In this document: positions 1 through 8,203 of the stretch, in pieces
Layout of the letters: each line of letters starts with the position of its first letter
How positions within the stretch are numbered: the first letter of the stretch is position 1
DNA from: an uncultured Peptostreptococcaceae bacterium
GTDB lineage: Bacteria; Bacillota; Clostridia; Peptostreptococcales; Peptostreptococcaceae
Assembly: GCA_947072565.1 (NCBI GenBank)
Contig: CAMTIM010000043.1
Span: 124,001-188,000, forward strand
Length of the DNA stretch: 64,000 bases
Direction of reading: 5' to 3'
The notes under the pieces: generated by a model
Seen by the model: only the letters and a program-made list of their open reading frames with translations
Told to the model about the DNA's origin: nothing
The model's database searches: none
Program-made: the position numbers and the translations under genes

Positions 1-30
1 AGTAGGATCCCACATAAAATATGGATACAT
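1..30 (-). CDS. Membrane zinc metallopeptidase (YugP-like), first 10 codons only
   Basis: Only the first ten codons lie in the window. They read MYPYFMWDPT and follow a good ribosome site (ATAGGAG at 41-47). This resembles the start of the YugP-type membrane zinc metallopeptidase, which often lies downstream of fmt in clostridia. The rest runs off the left edge, so the identification rests on a short N-terminal match plus gene order. It would be the next gene of the def-fmt-DUF116 series. Confidence 0.5.
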   Translation of the reverse strand, partial: MYPYFMWDPT

Positions 31-53
31 ATAAAACACTCTCCTATACAAAT

Positions 54-788
54 TTAATTAGATGTAAAGAATTTTATTGCTTGTTCTATTTCTTTAACAT
101 CTATACTTGTGTCTACACAAGGCCCATTGGGTCTTTTATTAAATACACCTAAAACTGGTATCTTTCTTACATCTTGTACTCCAGCAGTTAAATCTCTTTC
201 ACAAGCTACTGCTATAATAGCTTTAGGCTTGTTATCAACAATGATTTTTCTAGCTAAAGTTCCTCCTGTAGCTACAAAAATATTTACATTTGTTTTTTCT
301 TTTAGTTTAACTAAGTCACCTATATTACATAACCCACATTTAGCACAAGTTTCTATATTAGTAGTTACTTTTAATTTACAACTATTCTTTTGAACACAAT
401 GTGGTATAAGTATAAGTATCTCTTCATTTTTAATATTATATTTATTACTATATATATATTTGTTATTTAGCTTTACATATACTTTTCTTATTTCATTCTT
501 TGATATCCCTATTAAGTCAGCTACAAAAGTTATTATAGGAAATAATATGCTAACTATTTTAAAATTGATTTTCATCGCTAAAACATTAACCTTTTTATCT
601 TTAATAACATTATTAGTAATTAGTATAGAAAATATTATTGATAATGAAATAATTGCTGCTATCATATCTATAAATATAGTAAATATATCAGTTAAGCTAG
701 ATATAAAAATATTAATAGTTACTACACTTACTATTAATATTCCTAAAAGTATACTTATTGCTGTCATATATTTTTTTGAGTCTATCAT
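54..788 (-). CDS. DUF116 family membrane protein
   Basis: 244 residues. The N-terminal third carries two or three hydrophobic segments. The C-terminal domain has the DUF116 Cys pattern: CVQKNSC, then CAKCGLC, then a Cys in AVACERD and one in GPCVD. Such cysteines suggest a metal or Fe-S site, but the function is unknown. I chose the ATG at 788 because AGGTGA lies at proper spacing before it. An in-frame GTG at 797 sits inside that ribosome site. The gene follows fmt with almost no gap and precedes a membrane zinc peptidase, so it is probably cotranscribed with them. Confidence 0.8.
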   Translation of the reverse strand: MIDSKKYMTAISILLGILIVSVVTINIFISSLTDIFTIFIDMIAAIISLSIIFSILITNNVIKDKKVNVLAMKINFKIVSILFPIITFVADLIGISKNEIRKVYVKLNNKYIYSNKYNIKNEEILILIPHCVQKNSCKLKVTTNIETCAKCGLCNIGDLVKLKEKTNVNIFVATGGTLARKIIVDNKPKAIIAVACERDLTAGVQDVRKIPVLGVFNKRPNGPCVDTSIDVKEIEQAIKFFTSN

Positions 789-797
789 ATATTTCAC

Positions 798-1727
798 CTA
801 GCCTAGTATTTTTCCAGATTCTATACTATTTCCTTTTATATACTCTGATACTAGCACTCTTTTCTTCCCTGGCATTTGTAATTCTTCTATTAAAATAATA
901 TTCTCTTTAGTGCTTACTCTCATTCCATCTTTATCTACTTTAAGTATAGTTCCACAAGGTTTATCGCTAGTTTCACTTAAAACTTTAGTTTTCCATACTT
1001 TAATAGTTTTGTCATCGTATGTTGTATATGCACTTGGCCATGGATTTACACCTCTTACAAGATTATGTATATCTTTGGCACTTTTATTCCAATTTATATT
1101 TCCTAATGCTTTATTCATCATAGGTGCATAAGTAAATTCTTCATGATTTTGCTTTTCTCTAGGTGCACACCCTTTTTCTATTAAATCTAGCGTTTCTTTT
1201 AGTGTTTGTGCTCCTATTTCCATCATTTTATCATGAAGCTCACCTGCATTTATTTCATCATCAAGTTTAAATTCTGTTTTTAATATCATATCTCCAGTAT
1301 CTAAGCCTTCATCCATATACATAGTAGTTACACCAGTTTTATCTTCACCATTTATTATAACCCAATTTATAGGAGCTGCTCCTCTGTACTTTGGTAATAA
1401 TGAAACGTGAACATTTATACATCCTAATTCAGGAATATCAAGTATAGCCTTTGGAAGAATTTGACCAAATGCTACTACTACTATAACATCTGGATTAAGT
1501 TCCTTTATAGTTTCTATAAAGCTCTCTTCTCTAGCTTTTAGTGGTTGATGTACTGGTATATCATATTTTAGTGCAAGTTCCTTTACAGGTGGCATACCTA
1601 ATTTCTTACCTCTATTTTGAGGTTTATCCGGTTGAGTTACAACACCTACAACTTCATGTTTTTCATCTATTATCTTTTGTAAACATCCAGTTGCAATTTC
1701 TGGAGTTCCCATAAATACTATTTTCAT
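798..1727 (-). CDS. fmt: Methionyl-tRNA formyltransferase
   Basis: 309 residues, the usual length. It formylates the amino group of Met-tRNAfMet with 10-formyl-tetrahydrofolate before translation starts. The N-terminal Rossmann domain begins KIVFMGTPEIA. The folate and catalytic region contains HVSLLPKYRGAAPINW and MDEGLDTGDM, and a C-terminal OB-like domain follows from about residue 210. The ATG at 1727 follows AGGAGTTG. It lies 14 bp after def, which removes the formyl group that Fmt adds, the common def-fmt pairing. Confidence 0.97.
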   Translation of the reverse strand: MKIVFMGTPEIATGCLQKIIDEKHEVVGVVTQPDKPQNRGKKLGMPPVKELALKYDIPVHQPLKAREESFIETIKELNPDVIVVVAFGQILPKAILDIPELGCINVHVSLLPKYRGAAPINWVIINGEDKTGVTTMYMDEGLDTGDMILKTEFKLDDEINAGELHDKMMEIGAQTLKETLDLIEKGCAPREKQNHEEFTYAPMMNKALGNINWNKSAKDIHNLVRGVNPWPSAYTTYDDKTIKVWKTKVLSETSDKPCGTILKVDKDGMRVSTKENIILIEELQMPGKKRVLVSEYIKGNSIESGKILG

Positions 1728-1741
1728 ATTTCCAACTCCTA

Positions 1742-2182
1742 TTACTTTTGTATTTTATCTACAAATAATACTCCATCTAAGTGATCTATTTCATGGCAAA
1801 ATGCTCTTGCTAAAAGTTCTTCGCCTTCTATTTCAAATAATTGACCTTTTCTATTAAATGCTCTTACTTTTACTTTGTAAGGTCTTTTAACTTCTCCAAC
1901 TTCTCCAACAACACTTAAACATCCTTCGTCATCTATTTGTTCTCCAGATGTTTGTATTATTTCTGGATTTATAAGTTCTATTATTCCATCACCTATATCT
2001 ATTACAGCTATCCTTTTAAGTATTCCAACTTGAGGTGCTGCAAGCCCTACTCCATCAAAATGATACATTGTATCAGCCATATCTTCTAATAATTGTATTA
2101 TTTTCTCATCAATTTTTTCTACCTTCTTTGATTTCTTTCTTAGTACTGGTTCTCCTATTTGAACTACTTCTCTTAATGCCAT
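1742..2182 (-). CDS. def: Peptide deformylase
   Basis: 146 residues. It removes the N-formyl group from new proteins. All three family motifs are intact: [10 protein letters not shown] at residues 44-53, EGCLS at 86-90 (metal-binding Cys) and HEIDH at 130-134 (metal-binding His pair and catalytic Glu). It is a short type-1-like enzyme. The start follows AGGAGGAAC, 18 bp after priA. It lies between priA and fmt, a conserved Firmicute order. Confidence 0.97.
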   Translation of the reverse strand: MALREVVQIGEPVLRKKSKKVEKIDEKIIQLLEDMADTMYHFDGVGLAAPQVGILKRIAVIDIGDGIIELINPEIIQTSGEQIDDEGCLSVVGEVGEVKRPYKVKVRAFNRKGQLFEIEGEELLARAFCHEIDHLDGVLFVDKIQK

Positions 2183-2200
2183 TTTTTGTTCCTCCTACTT

Positions 2201-4690
2201 TTATAATACGCTGTTTGGGTTAATATCTATTGATACATTAACGTCTTTATTAAATACAACATCTCTTTTTGTTATACATATATATTTTATTATACCCTTT
2301 AATAAATTTATTTCAATATTATCATCTTTAAATAATATTTGCCATCTATAATTTTGATTTATTTTAGTTATTGAACACGGATTTGGTCCTAATATAAATT
2401 CAAAATCACTTATTCCTCTATTCTTTAATAAATAAATAATAGAATTATACATATTTTCACTGTTTTGTTTTACAATTTTTTCATTTTCTCCACTTATAAC
2501 TACACTTATCATATTGTTAAATGGAGAATATCCAAAAGCTTTCCTAATTTTTATTTCATCATCATAGAAGCCTTCATAATCATAATTTATAGCTCTTCTT
2601 ATTGCATAATGGTCTGTATCATAAGTTTGAAGTATTACTTTTCCTTCTTTATCACTTCTACCTGCACGACCAGAAACTTGAGTTATTAATTGGAAAGTAT
2701 TTTCAAAACTTTTAAAATCAGGGAAATTCAACATCATATCTGCTGATAAAATTCCTACTAATGTAACATTTTCAAAATCTAACCCTTTACTAAGCATTTG
2801 CGTTCCTATTAATATATCAGCTTCTTCATTTTTAAATTTATTTAATATTTCCTCTAAAGACCCTTTTTTAGATGTAGTGTCCTTGTCCATTCTAAGGATT
2901 CTAGCTTCTTTAAATATAGTTTTCAGTTCCTCTTCAATTTTTTGAGTTCCAACTCCAAACGGCTTTATATACTTACTGCCACAGTCTGGACATTCTTTTG
3001 GTATTTCTTTTTCATATCCACAATAATGGCATCTTCCTATGTTTTTGCCTTTATGATAAGTTAATGATATATCACAATTTTCACATTGAAAAACATATCC
3101 ACATTCTCTACAAGATACAAAACTTGCATATCCTCTTCTATTTAAAAATAATATTACCTGACTTTTATTTTTAATAGCTTCTTGTATTTCATTTTGTAAA
3201 GGGATACTAAATATACTTTTGTTTCCACTTTTCAATTGTTCTTTCATATCTATAACTTTTATTTTAGGAAGTGGTTTGTTGTTGGCTCTATTTTTTATCT
3301 CTATAAGTTCATATTCATTGTTTTTAACTTTATAATATTCATCTACCGGAGGAGTTGCTGATCCTAATATTAAAGATATATCATTTTTGATGGACATATA
3401 TTTAGCTATTTCTATTGCACTAAATTTAGGGTTTTTTTCTGATTTATATGAAGTTTCATGAAATTCATCTATTATTATAACACCTAAGCTGTTAAATGGT
3501 GCAAATAATGCTGATCTCGCTCCTACTAAAATTCTAATTTTCCCTGCTTTTATTGCCTTATATACATCATGTTTTTGACCTTCTGATAATTGACTATGAA
3601 ATACCCCTACAACGTCTCCAAATCTATTTTTAAATCTCGATATAGTTTGTGGAGTAAGTGCAATTTCAGGAACCAACACTATACTATCTAAGCCTTGCTT
3701 TAGAGCATAATCAATAACTTCCATGTAAACTTCTGTTTTTCCACTACCAGTTATTCCATGTAACATATACGGCTTTTTATTTTCCTCAAACATTTGTGAT
3801 GTTATTTTCTCTATTGCGTATTGCTGTTCATTATTTAAAATTACATCTTTGTATGAAGATTTATAAATGCTATTAGGGTTTCTATAATAATCTTCTAGTT
3901 TCAAAGTAATTAAATTTTTATCATATAATGATGTAATACTTTTTTTAGAAGCATTTAACAATTCCATTAAATCATTTATTTCTATATTATTATTATTTTT
4001 TAGAAATTTAACTATTTCTTTTTGTTTACTTCCTAAATTTATTTTATTATCTTTTATATAATCATCAAGTTCATCACTATCCATTGTTAATGATATATAA
4101 CATATTTTTTTCTCATTTTTATGGTCTTTATATTCCCAATATAAGTTTATAATTTGTTTTTTAGCCATTCTATCTAATAAACTATTAATATTTTGAATAT
4201 CTTTTATTTTTTCAACTTTTATTTTTCCTTTATTACTTATTATAAGTTCTATTACTTTAGTTTGATTTTCATTTAACGTTAATAAAAATTCTTTAAATTT
4301 ATACTCACTTAAATTATCAATACTTTCATTTAATGTTACTACTTTATAATTATTTAATTTATATCCTTTGGGATAAATTAAATTTATGCAATCTATATAT
4401 GTGCATAGATACCTATTTTTCATCCAATTTACTAATTCTAAATCTTCAACTCTAAATATTGGATTTTCATCTAATACATCAACTATTTCTTTTGTTTTTA
4501 TATCGTCGTCTAATTTATCTATAATTTCAAATACAAAAGCTTCTGTTGGCTTATTTCCTCTTCCAAAAGGAACTAATGCTCTGTGCCCTACTCTTAATTC
4601 ATCTATTAAAAAGTCAGGTACTTTGTATGTAAATAAATTATCTGTGTATATAGTGTTACTTCTTACTACTAATTTTGCATATTTCTCCAT
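2201..4690 (-). CDS. priA: Primosomal protein N' (replication-restart helicase)
   Basis: 829 residues. PriA is the 3'-5' DNA helicase that reloads the replisome at stalled forks. Walker A is GITGSGKT near residues 312-319. The zinc-binding cysteine block (CRECGYVFQCENC, CHYCGYE, CPDCGS) lies at about 525-570, inside the helicase half. The Walker B/DEAH box reads DEFH near 408-411, where most PriA proteins have DEEH. The DNA-binding N-terminal domain (about 1-280) is poorly conserved and AT-rich. A terminator separates it from coaBC upstream. Confidence 0.95.
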   Translation of the reverse strand: MEKYAKLVVRSNTIYTDNLFTYKVPDFLIDELRVGHRALVPFGRGNKPTEAFVFEIIDKLDDDIKTKEIVDVLDENPIFRVEDLELVNWMKNRYLCTYIDCINLIYPKGYKLNNYKVVTLNESIDNLSEYKFKEFLLTLNENQTKVIELIISNKGKIKVEKIKDIQNINSLLDRMAKKQIINLYWEYKDHKNEKKICYISLTMDSDELDDYIKDNKINLGSKQKEIVKFLKNNNNIEINDLMELLNASKKSITSLYDKNLITLKLEDYYRNPNSIYKSSYKDVILNNEQQYAIEKITSQMFEENKKPYMLHGITGSGKTEVYMEVIDYALKQGLDSIVLVPEIALTPQTISRFKNRFGDVVGVFHSQLSEGQKHDVYKAIKAGKIRILVGARSALFAPFNSLGVIIIDEFHETSYKSEKNPKFSAIEIAKYMSIKNDISLILGSATPPVDEYYKVKNNEYELIEIKNRANNKPLPKIKVIDMKEQLKSGNKSIFSIPLQNEIQEAIKNKSQVILFLNRRGYASFVSCRECGYVFQCENCDISLTYHKGKNIGRCHYCGYEKEIPKECPDCGSKYIKPFGVGTQKIEEELKTIFKEARILRMDKDTTSKKGSLEEILNKFKNEEADILIGTQMLSKGLDFENVTLVGILSADMMLNFPDFKSFENTFQLITQVSGRAGRSDKEGKVILQTYDTDHYAIRRAINYDYEGFYDDEIKIRKAFGYSPFNNMISVVISGENEKIVKQNSENMYNSIIYLLKNRGISDFEFILGPNPCSITKINQNYRWQILFKDDNIEINLLKGIIKYICITKRDVVFNKDVNVSIDINPNSVL

Positions 4691-4756
4691 ATATATAACC
4701 TCTATTTTTACAAGTTATTTTACTCATTGGATTTTAAATTTGATATCCTTCAATTC

Positions 4757-4788
4757 AAAAATAAAGCATCTATATGTAATAGATGCTT
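4757..4788 (-). terminator. Intrinsic terminator after coaBC
   Basis: On the minus strand the arms AAGCATCTAT and ATAGATGCTT enclose a short loop and are followed by TATTTTT. It begins at the coaBC stop, so transcription from gmk-rpoZ-coaBC probably stops here and priA needs its own promoter or readthrough. Confidence 0.8.
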
Positions 4789-5986
4789 ATCTTTTAAGTA
4801 GCATTGTTATTTTATCTAAAATAACATTTGCTACCTCTTCTTTTTTCATTTTAGGATATTCTGTAATATTTCCTTGTTTATCTATGATTTTAACTATATT
4901 AGTATCAACGCCAAATCCTGCGCCTTCTTTAGTTAAATCATTTGCTACTATAAAGTCTAAATTTTTCTTTTGAACTTTACCTTTTGCATTTTCTATAAGA
5001 TCATTAGTTTCAGCTGCAAAGCCAACTAATATTTTCTCTTTTTTTATTTTTCCAATTTCATAAGCAATATCTTTATTTCTATCTAACTCTATAGACAAAT
5101 CATCATTAGATTTTTTTATTTTTTTATTAGAATAATCTTTAGGCTTATAATCTGCCACTGCTGCACTTTTTATTATAACTTCATTTTTATCAAAGTTTTC
5201 TATAACTGCATCATACATATCTTTAGCACTTTCTATTCTAATAAGTTTTTTAAGATTTTGTGGTGGTGTTAAGTTAGTAGGTCCAGATATTAAAGTTACG
5301 TTTGCACCTCTATTTATAGCTTGAGAAGCTATTGCATAACCCATTTTTCCACTTGATCTATTGCTTATAAATCTTACAGGATCTATGCTTTCCATTGTAG
5401 GTCCTGCTGTTATTATTATACTTTTTCCTTTTAAATCTTGTTTAGTACTAAGTAACTTAACAACTTCATCAACTATAGTCTCTGGAGTAGCTAATTTACC
5501 TTTACCTATATCTCCGCAAGCAAGTCTTCCACTTTCAGGTTCAACAAAATTATATCCAAGTTCTTTTAATGTATTTATATTTCTTTGAACTATAGGATTT
5601 TCATACATATTAGTATTCATAGCTGGTGCTATTAAAACCTTAGCTTTTGTAGCCATGACTGTCGTTGTAAGCATATCATCAGCTATACCATTAGCCATTT
5701 TACCTATAACATTAGCAGTTGCAGGTGCCATTAAAAACACATCTGCTCTTTTTGCTAAAGATATATGCTCTACATCCCAAGTCTTAGGGTCTTCGAACAT
5801 ATCACAAACTACGTAATTTTGGCTTAAAGATTGAAATGATAATGGAGTAACAAACTCTGTAGCAGATTTTGTCATTATAACATTAACATTTACTCCTAGT
5901 TTTTTTAATCGACTTATAACATCTAAGGTTTTATATACTGCTATACCACCGCTTACGCCAATTACAACAGTTTTATCTTTAAACAT
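4787..5986 (-). CDS. coaBC: Bifunctional phosphopantothenoylcysteine decarboxylase/synthetase
   Basis: 399 residues, normal for the fusion. The N-terminal CoaC flavoprotein domain (about 1-180) begins VVIGVSGGIAVYKT and has APAMNTNMYENP and the substrate-flap Cys in SGRLACGDIGKG. The C-terminal CoaB ligase domain starts near 185 with GKSIIITAGPT and continues with ISNRSSGKMGYA. Together they make 4'-phosphopantetheine from phosphopantothenate and cysteine on the way to CoA. The start lies 6 bp after rpoZ, with its ribosome site inside the rpoZ end. Confidence 0.96.
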   Translation of the reverse strand: MFKDKTVVIGVSGGIAVYKTLDVISRLKKLGVNVNVIMTKSATEFVTPLSFQSLSQNYVVCDMFEDPKTWDVEHISLAKRADVFLMAPATANVIGKMANGIADDMLTTTVMATKAKVLIAPAMNTNMYENPIVQRNINTLKELGYNFVEPESGRLACGDIGKGKLATPETIVDEVVKLLSTKQDLKGKSIIITAGPTMESIDPVRFISNRSSGKMGYAIASQAINRGANVTLISGPTNLTPPQNLKKLIRIESAKDMYDAVIENFDKNEVIIKSAAVADYKPKDYSNKKIKKSNDDLSIELDRNKDIAYEIGKIKKEKILVGFAAETNDLIENAKGKVQKKNLDFIVANDLTKEGAGFGVDTNIVKIIDKQGNITEYPKMKKEEVANVILDKITMLLKR

Positions 5987-5992
5987 ATAAAA

Positions 5993-6259
5993 TTACTCCT
6001 GCTCTATAGTTTTTTGTTGTTCTGCATGATGTCTAGCTTCTGCTATTTCTATTTCCTCTTCAGTTAATAATCTATAGCTTATTTCTCCGTCAGCAACTTC
6101 TTGAGTAGCTAAATTAACTGGCTTAGTTTCTTTGTTTGAATTTGCAACATAAGTTTCAGCACCATCTATTAATTCTCTTGCTCTCTTTGAAACAGTCCCA
6201 ACTAAGTAGTATCTGTTGTCTATTTTGTCTAGTACTTCATTTATTGATGGTTTTAACAT
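5993..6259 (-). CDS. rpoZ: RNA polymerase omega subunit
   Basis: 88 residues. The small omega subunit helps beta' fold and assemble. The N-terminus (MLKPSINEVLDKIDNRYYLV, then SKRARELIDG) is the omega signature. The ribosome site AAGGAGGAA lies inside the last gmk codons and the two genes are one base apart. It forms the usual gmk-rpoZ-coaBC block. The C-terminal tail is Glu/His-rich and variable, as in the family. Confidence 0.95.
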   Translation of the reverse strand: MLKPSINEVLDKIDNRYYLVGTVSKRARELIDGAETYVANSNKETKPVNLATQEVADGEISYRLLTEEEIEIAEARHHAEQQKTIEQE

Positions 6260-6260
6260 A

Positions 6261-6878
6261 TTATAATTCCTCCTTGAATTTATCTATTATATTATTTTTG
6301 TATCTAGTGACTTTGTTCTTTTCAGATAATATTATACTTTCTACTTCTTTAGCTGATTTAACCACATCACCATTAACTACAAAATAATCATAGTTTACTA
6401 TCTGGTTTATTTCTTCAAATGCACAACTGAATCTTTTTTCTATTTCTTCTTTAGTTTCAGTCCCTCTTCCAACTATCCTATTTTTTAGTTCTTGTAAAGA
6501 TGGAGGTAGTACAAATATAAATACACCTTCTGGATATACTTCTTTTATTTGCACTGCACCTTGCATTTCTATCTCTAGTATAACATCTTGCCCATTTTCT
6601 AAGCACTCTATTATAGCCGCCTTAGGAGTTCCATAAAAATTATCGTAAATTTGAGCATATTCTAAAAACTCACCTTTACTTATCATATCTTGAAACTTTT
6701 CTTTCTCTAAGAAGAAATAATTAACTCCTTCGACTTCACCATTTCTAGGTTTTCTAGTAGTAGCTGACACAGATAATTTTATTTGGTCATTTTGTTTTAA
6801 TAGTTCTTTGCATATTGTACCTTTTCCAGCACCAGATGGCCCTGATACAACTAATAACAGCCCTTTTCTCTTAAGCAT
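6261..6878 (-). CDS. gmk: Guanylate kinase
   Basis: 205 residues. It converts GMP to GDP using ATP. The P-loop is VSGPSGAGKGT near residues 10-20. The GMP-binding lid region has SVSATTRKPRNGEVEGVNYFF. I set the start at the ATG at 6878 because GGAAG lies six bases before it. The longer frame begins at a TTG at 6896 with no ribosome site. The DUF370 (remA) gene that often separates yicC from gmk in Firmicutes is absent here. Confidence 0.96.
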   Translation of the reverse strand: MLKRKGLLLVVSGPSGAGKGTICKELLKQNDQIKLSVSATTRKPRNGEVEGVNYFFLEKEKFQDMISKGEFLEYAQIYDNFYGTPKAAIIECLENGQDVILEIEMQGAVQIKEVYPEGVFIFVLPPSLQELKNRIVGRGTETKEEIEKRFSCAFEEINQIVNYDYFVVNGDVVKSAKEVESIILSEKNKVTRYKNNIIDKFKEEL

Positions 6879-6941
6879 TATTATCTTCCTTTCCAATTAT
6901 AAAAATGTTTATTATTTCACTTAAACTTATGTTATATTTTT

Positions 6942-7823
6942 CTATTCTATATTTTGAATTTGTTCTCTTATTTTTTCTAACTCAGACTTAACTTCTACTA
7001 CTAAATTAGTTATATTTAAATCTGAAGATTTTGAACCAATTGTATTTGTTTCTCTGTTCATTTCTTGAATCAAGAAATCTATTTTTCTTCCTATAGATTC
7101 GTTTTTTACAATAGTTTTTTTAAGCTGTTGTATATGACTTTCAAATCTAACTATTTCTTCAGTTATGCTGCTTTTATCAGCATACATCGCTACTTCTTGA
7201 GCTAATCTATTTTCATCTACTAAACTTGGATTTTCTAGTAACTCACCTATCCTATTGTTTAGTTTTTCTTTGTAATCAATAACAACATTATATGAGTACT
7301 TTTCTATTTCTTCAATATAATTTTTAAGAAGATCACATCTCTTTATAACATCTTGTGCTAATTTTTCACCTTCTTCAGATCTCATCTCTTTTAACTTGCA
7401 TAGAGCTTCTTCTAAAGCTTTTTTTAGCATAGACCATAAAACGTCTTCATCTTCTTCTTTTTCTTCACTTTTCACGATATCAGGAAACTTAGCTATATTC
7501 ATAACACTTATATCATCTACTAAATCAAATTTATCTCTTATTTGCTTTAATATATCTACATATTGACTAGCTAAGACCTCATCAAACTTTAAGTTTACAT
7601 CTTCATCACCTAATACGTCAAGCTTTATGTATAAATCTACTCTTCCTCTTTTTACATAATCTTTTATTAAATTTCTTGCTTTATCTTCTAAAAATGATAT
7701 TTTTCTTGGTAGACGAATATTTATATCTGCGTACTTATGATTTATAGTTTTACATTCTATTAAAAAAGAATACTTATCGTCTTTATACTCTCCTCTTCCA
7801 AAACCTGTCATACTTATAGCCAT
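6942..7823 (-). CDS. yicC: YicC/YloC-family endoribonuclease
   Basis: 293 residues. YicC-like proteins are Mg-dependent endoribonucleases. The N-terminus MAISMTGFGRGEY and the C-terminal part (ERETNTIGSKSSDLNI-type segment, then VVEVKSELEKIREQIQNIE) are diagnostic. I chose the ATG at 7823 because GGAGG lies eight bases upstream. The longer frame to 7847 adds residues with no ribosome site. It heads the gmk-rpoZ-coaBC block and diverges from rqcH. Confidence 0.93.
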   Translation of the reverse strand: MAISMTGFGRGEYKDDKYSFLIECKTINHKYADINIRLPRKISFLEDKARNLIKDYVKRGRVDLYIKLDVLGDEDVNLKFDEVLASQYVDILKQIRDKFDLVDDISVMNIAKFPDIVKSEEKEEDEDVLWSMLKKALEEALCKLKEMRSEEGEKLAQDVIKRCDLLKNYIEEIEKYSYNVVIDYKEKLNNRIGELLENPSLVDENRLAQEVAMYADKSSITEEIVRFESHIQQLKKTIVKNESIGRKIDFLIQEMNRETNTIGSKSSDLNITNLVVEVKSELEKIREQIQNIE

Positions 7824-8203
7824 ATTATACCTCCAAAGTTTCTTCATATATTTTTATAGCTAGTCCTATCATAGATAATACTATCTATATCTATTTTTGC
7901 ACATCCATCTTATGATGCTATATTTACAATTTTTTCTATTTCCATCTATATAATTAGATAATACTTAAAACATATTATTCTTATTTATAGGCGACTTCTA
8001 AATTTTCATAATATCGCCATTTTAAATTTAAATCCCTAACTTAATATTATACAATATATTAGTTAGAAAAGGAAATTATATAATTATTTTTTTATTTTTT
8101 TTTACAAAAACTTGATTAAGTTAAGCTACCTATTCACATTATATATATTATATGTAATAATTAATTTACTTACATTTTTATGTAAAGGAAAGGAGCAATT
8201 ATT
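7824..8203. other. Divergent intergenic region between yicC and rqcH
   Basis: A 380-bp AT-rich gap. On the minus strand the best -10 is TATAAT at 8046-8051 with a poor -35, which would give yicC a leader of about 220 nt. That leader contains a short stem, GGCGA pairing with TCGCC (about 7991-8020). On the plus strand I find no convincing promoter, only the good rqcH ribosome site AAAGGAGC. I see no further gene. Confidence 0.4.
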
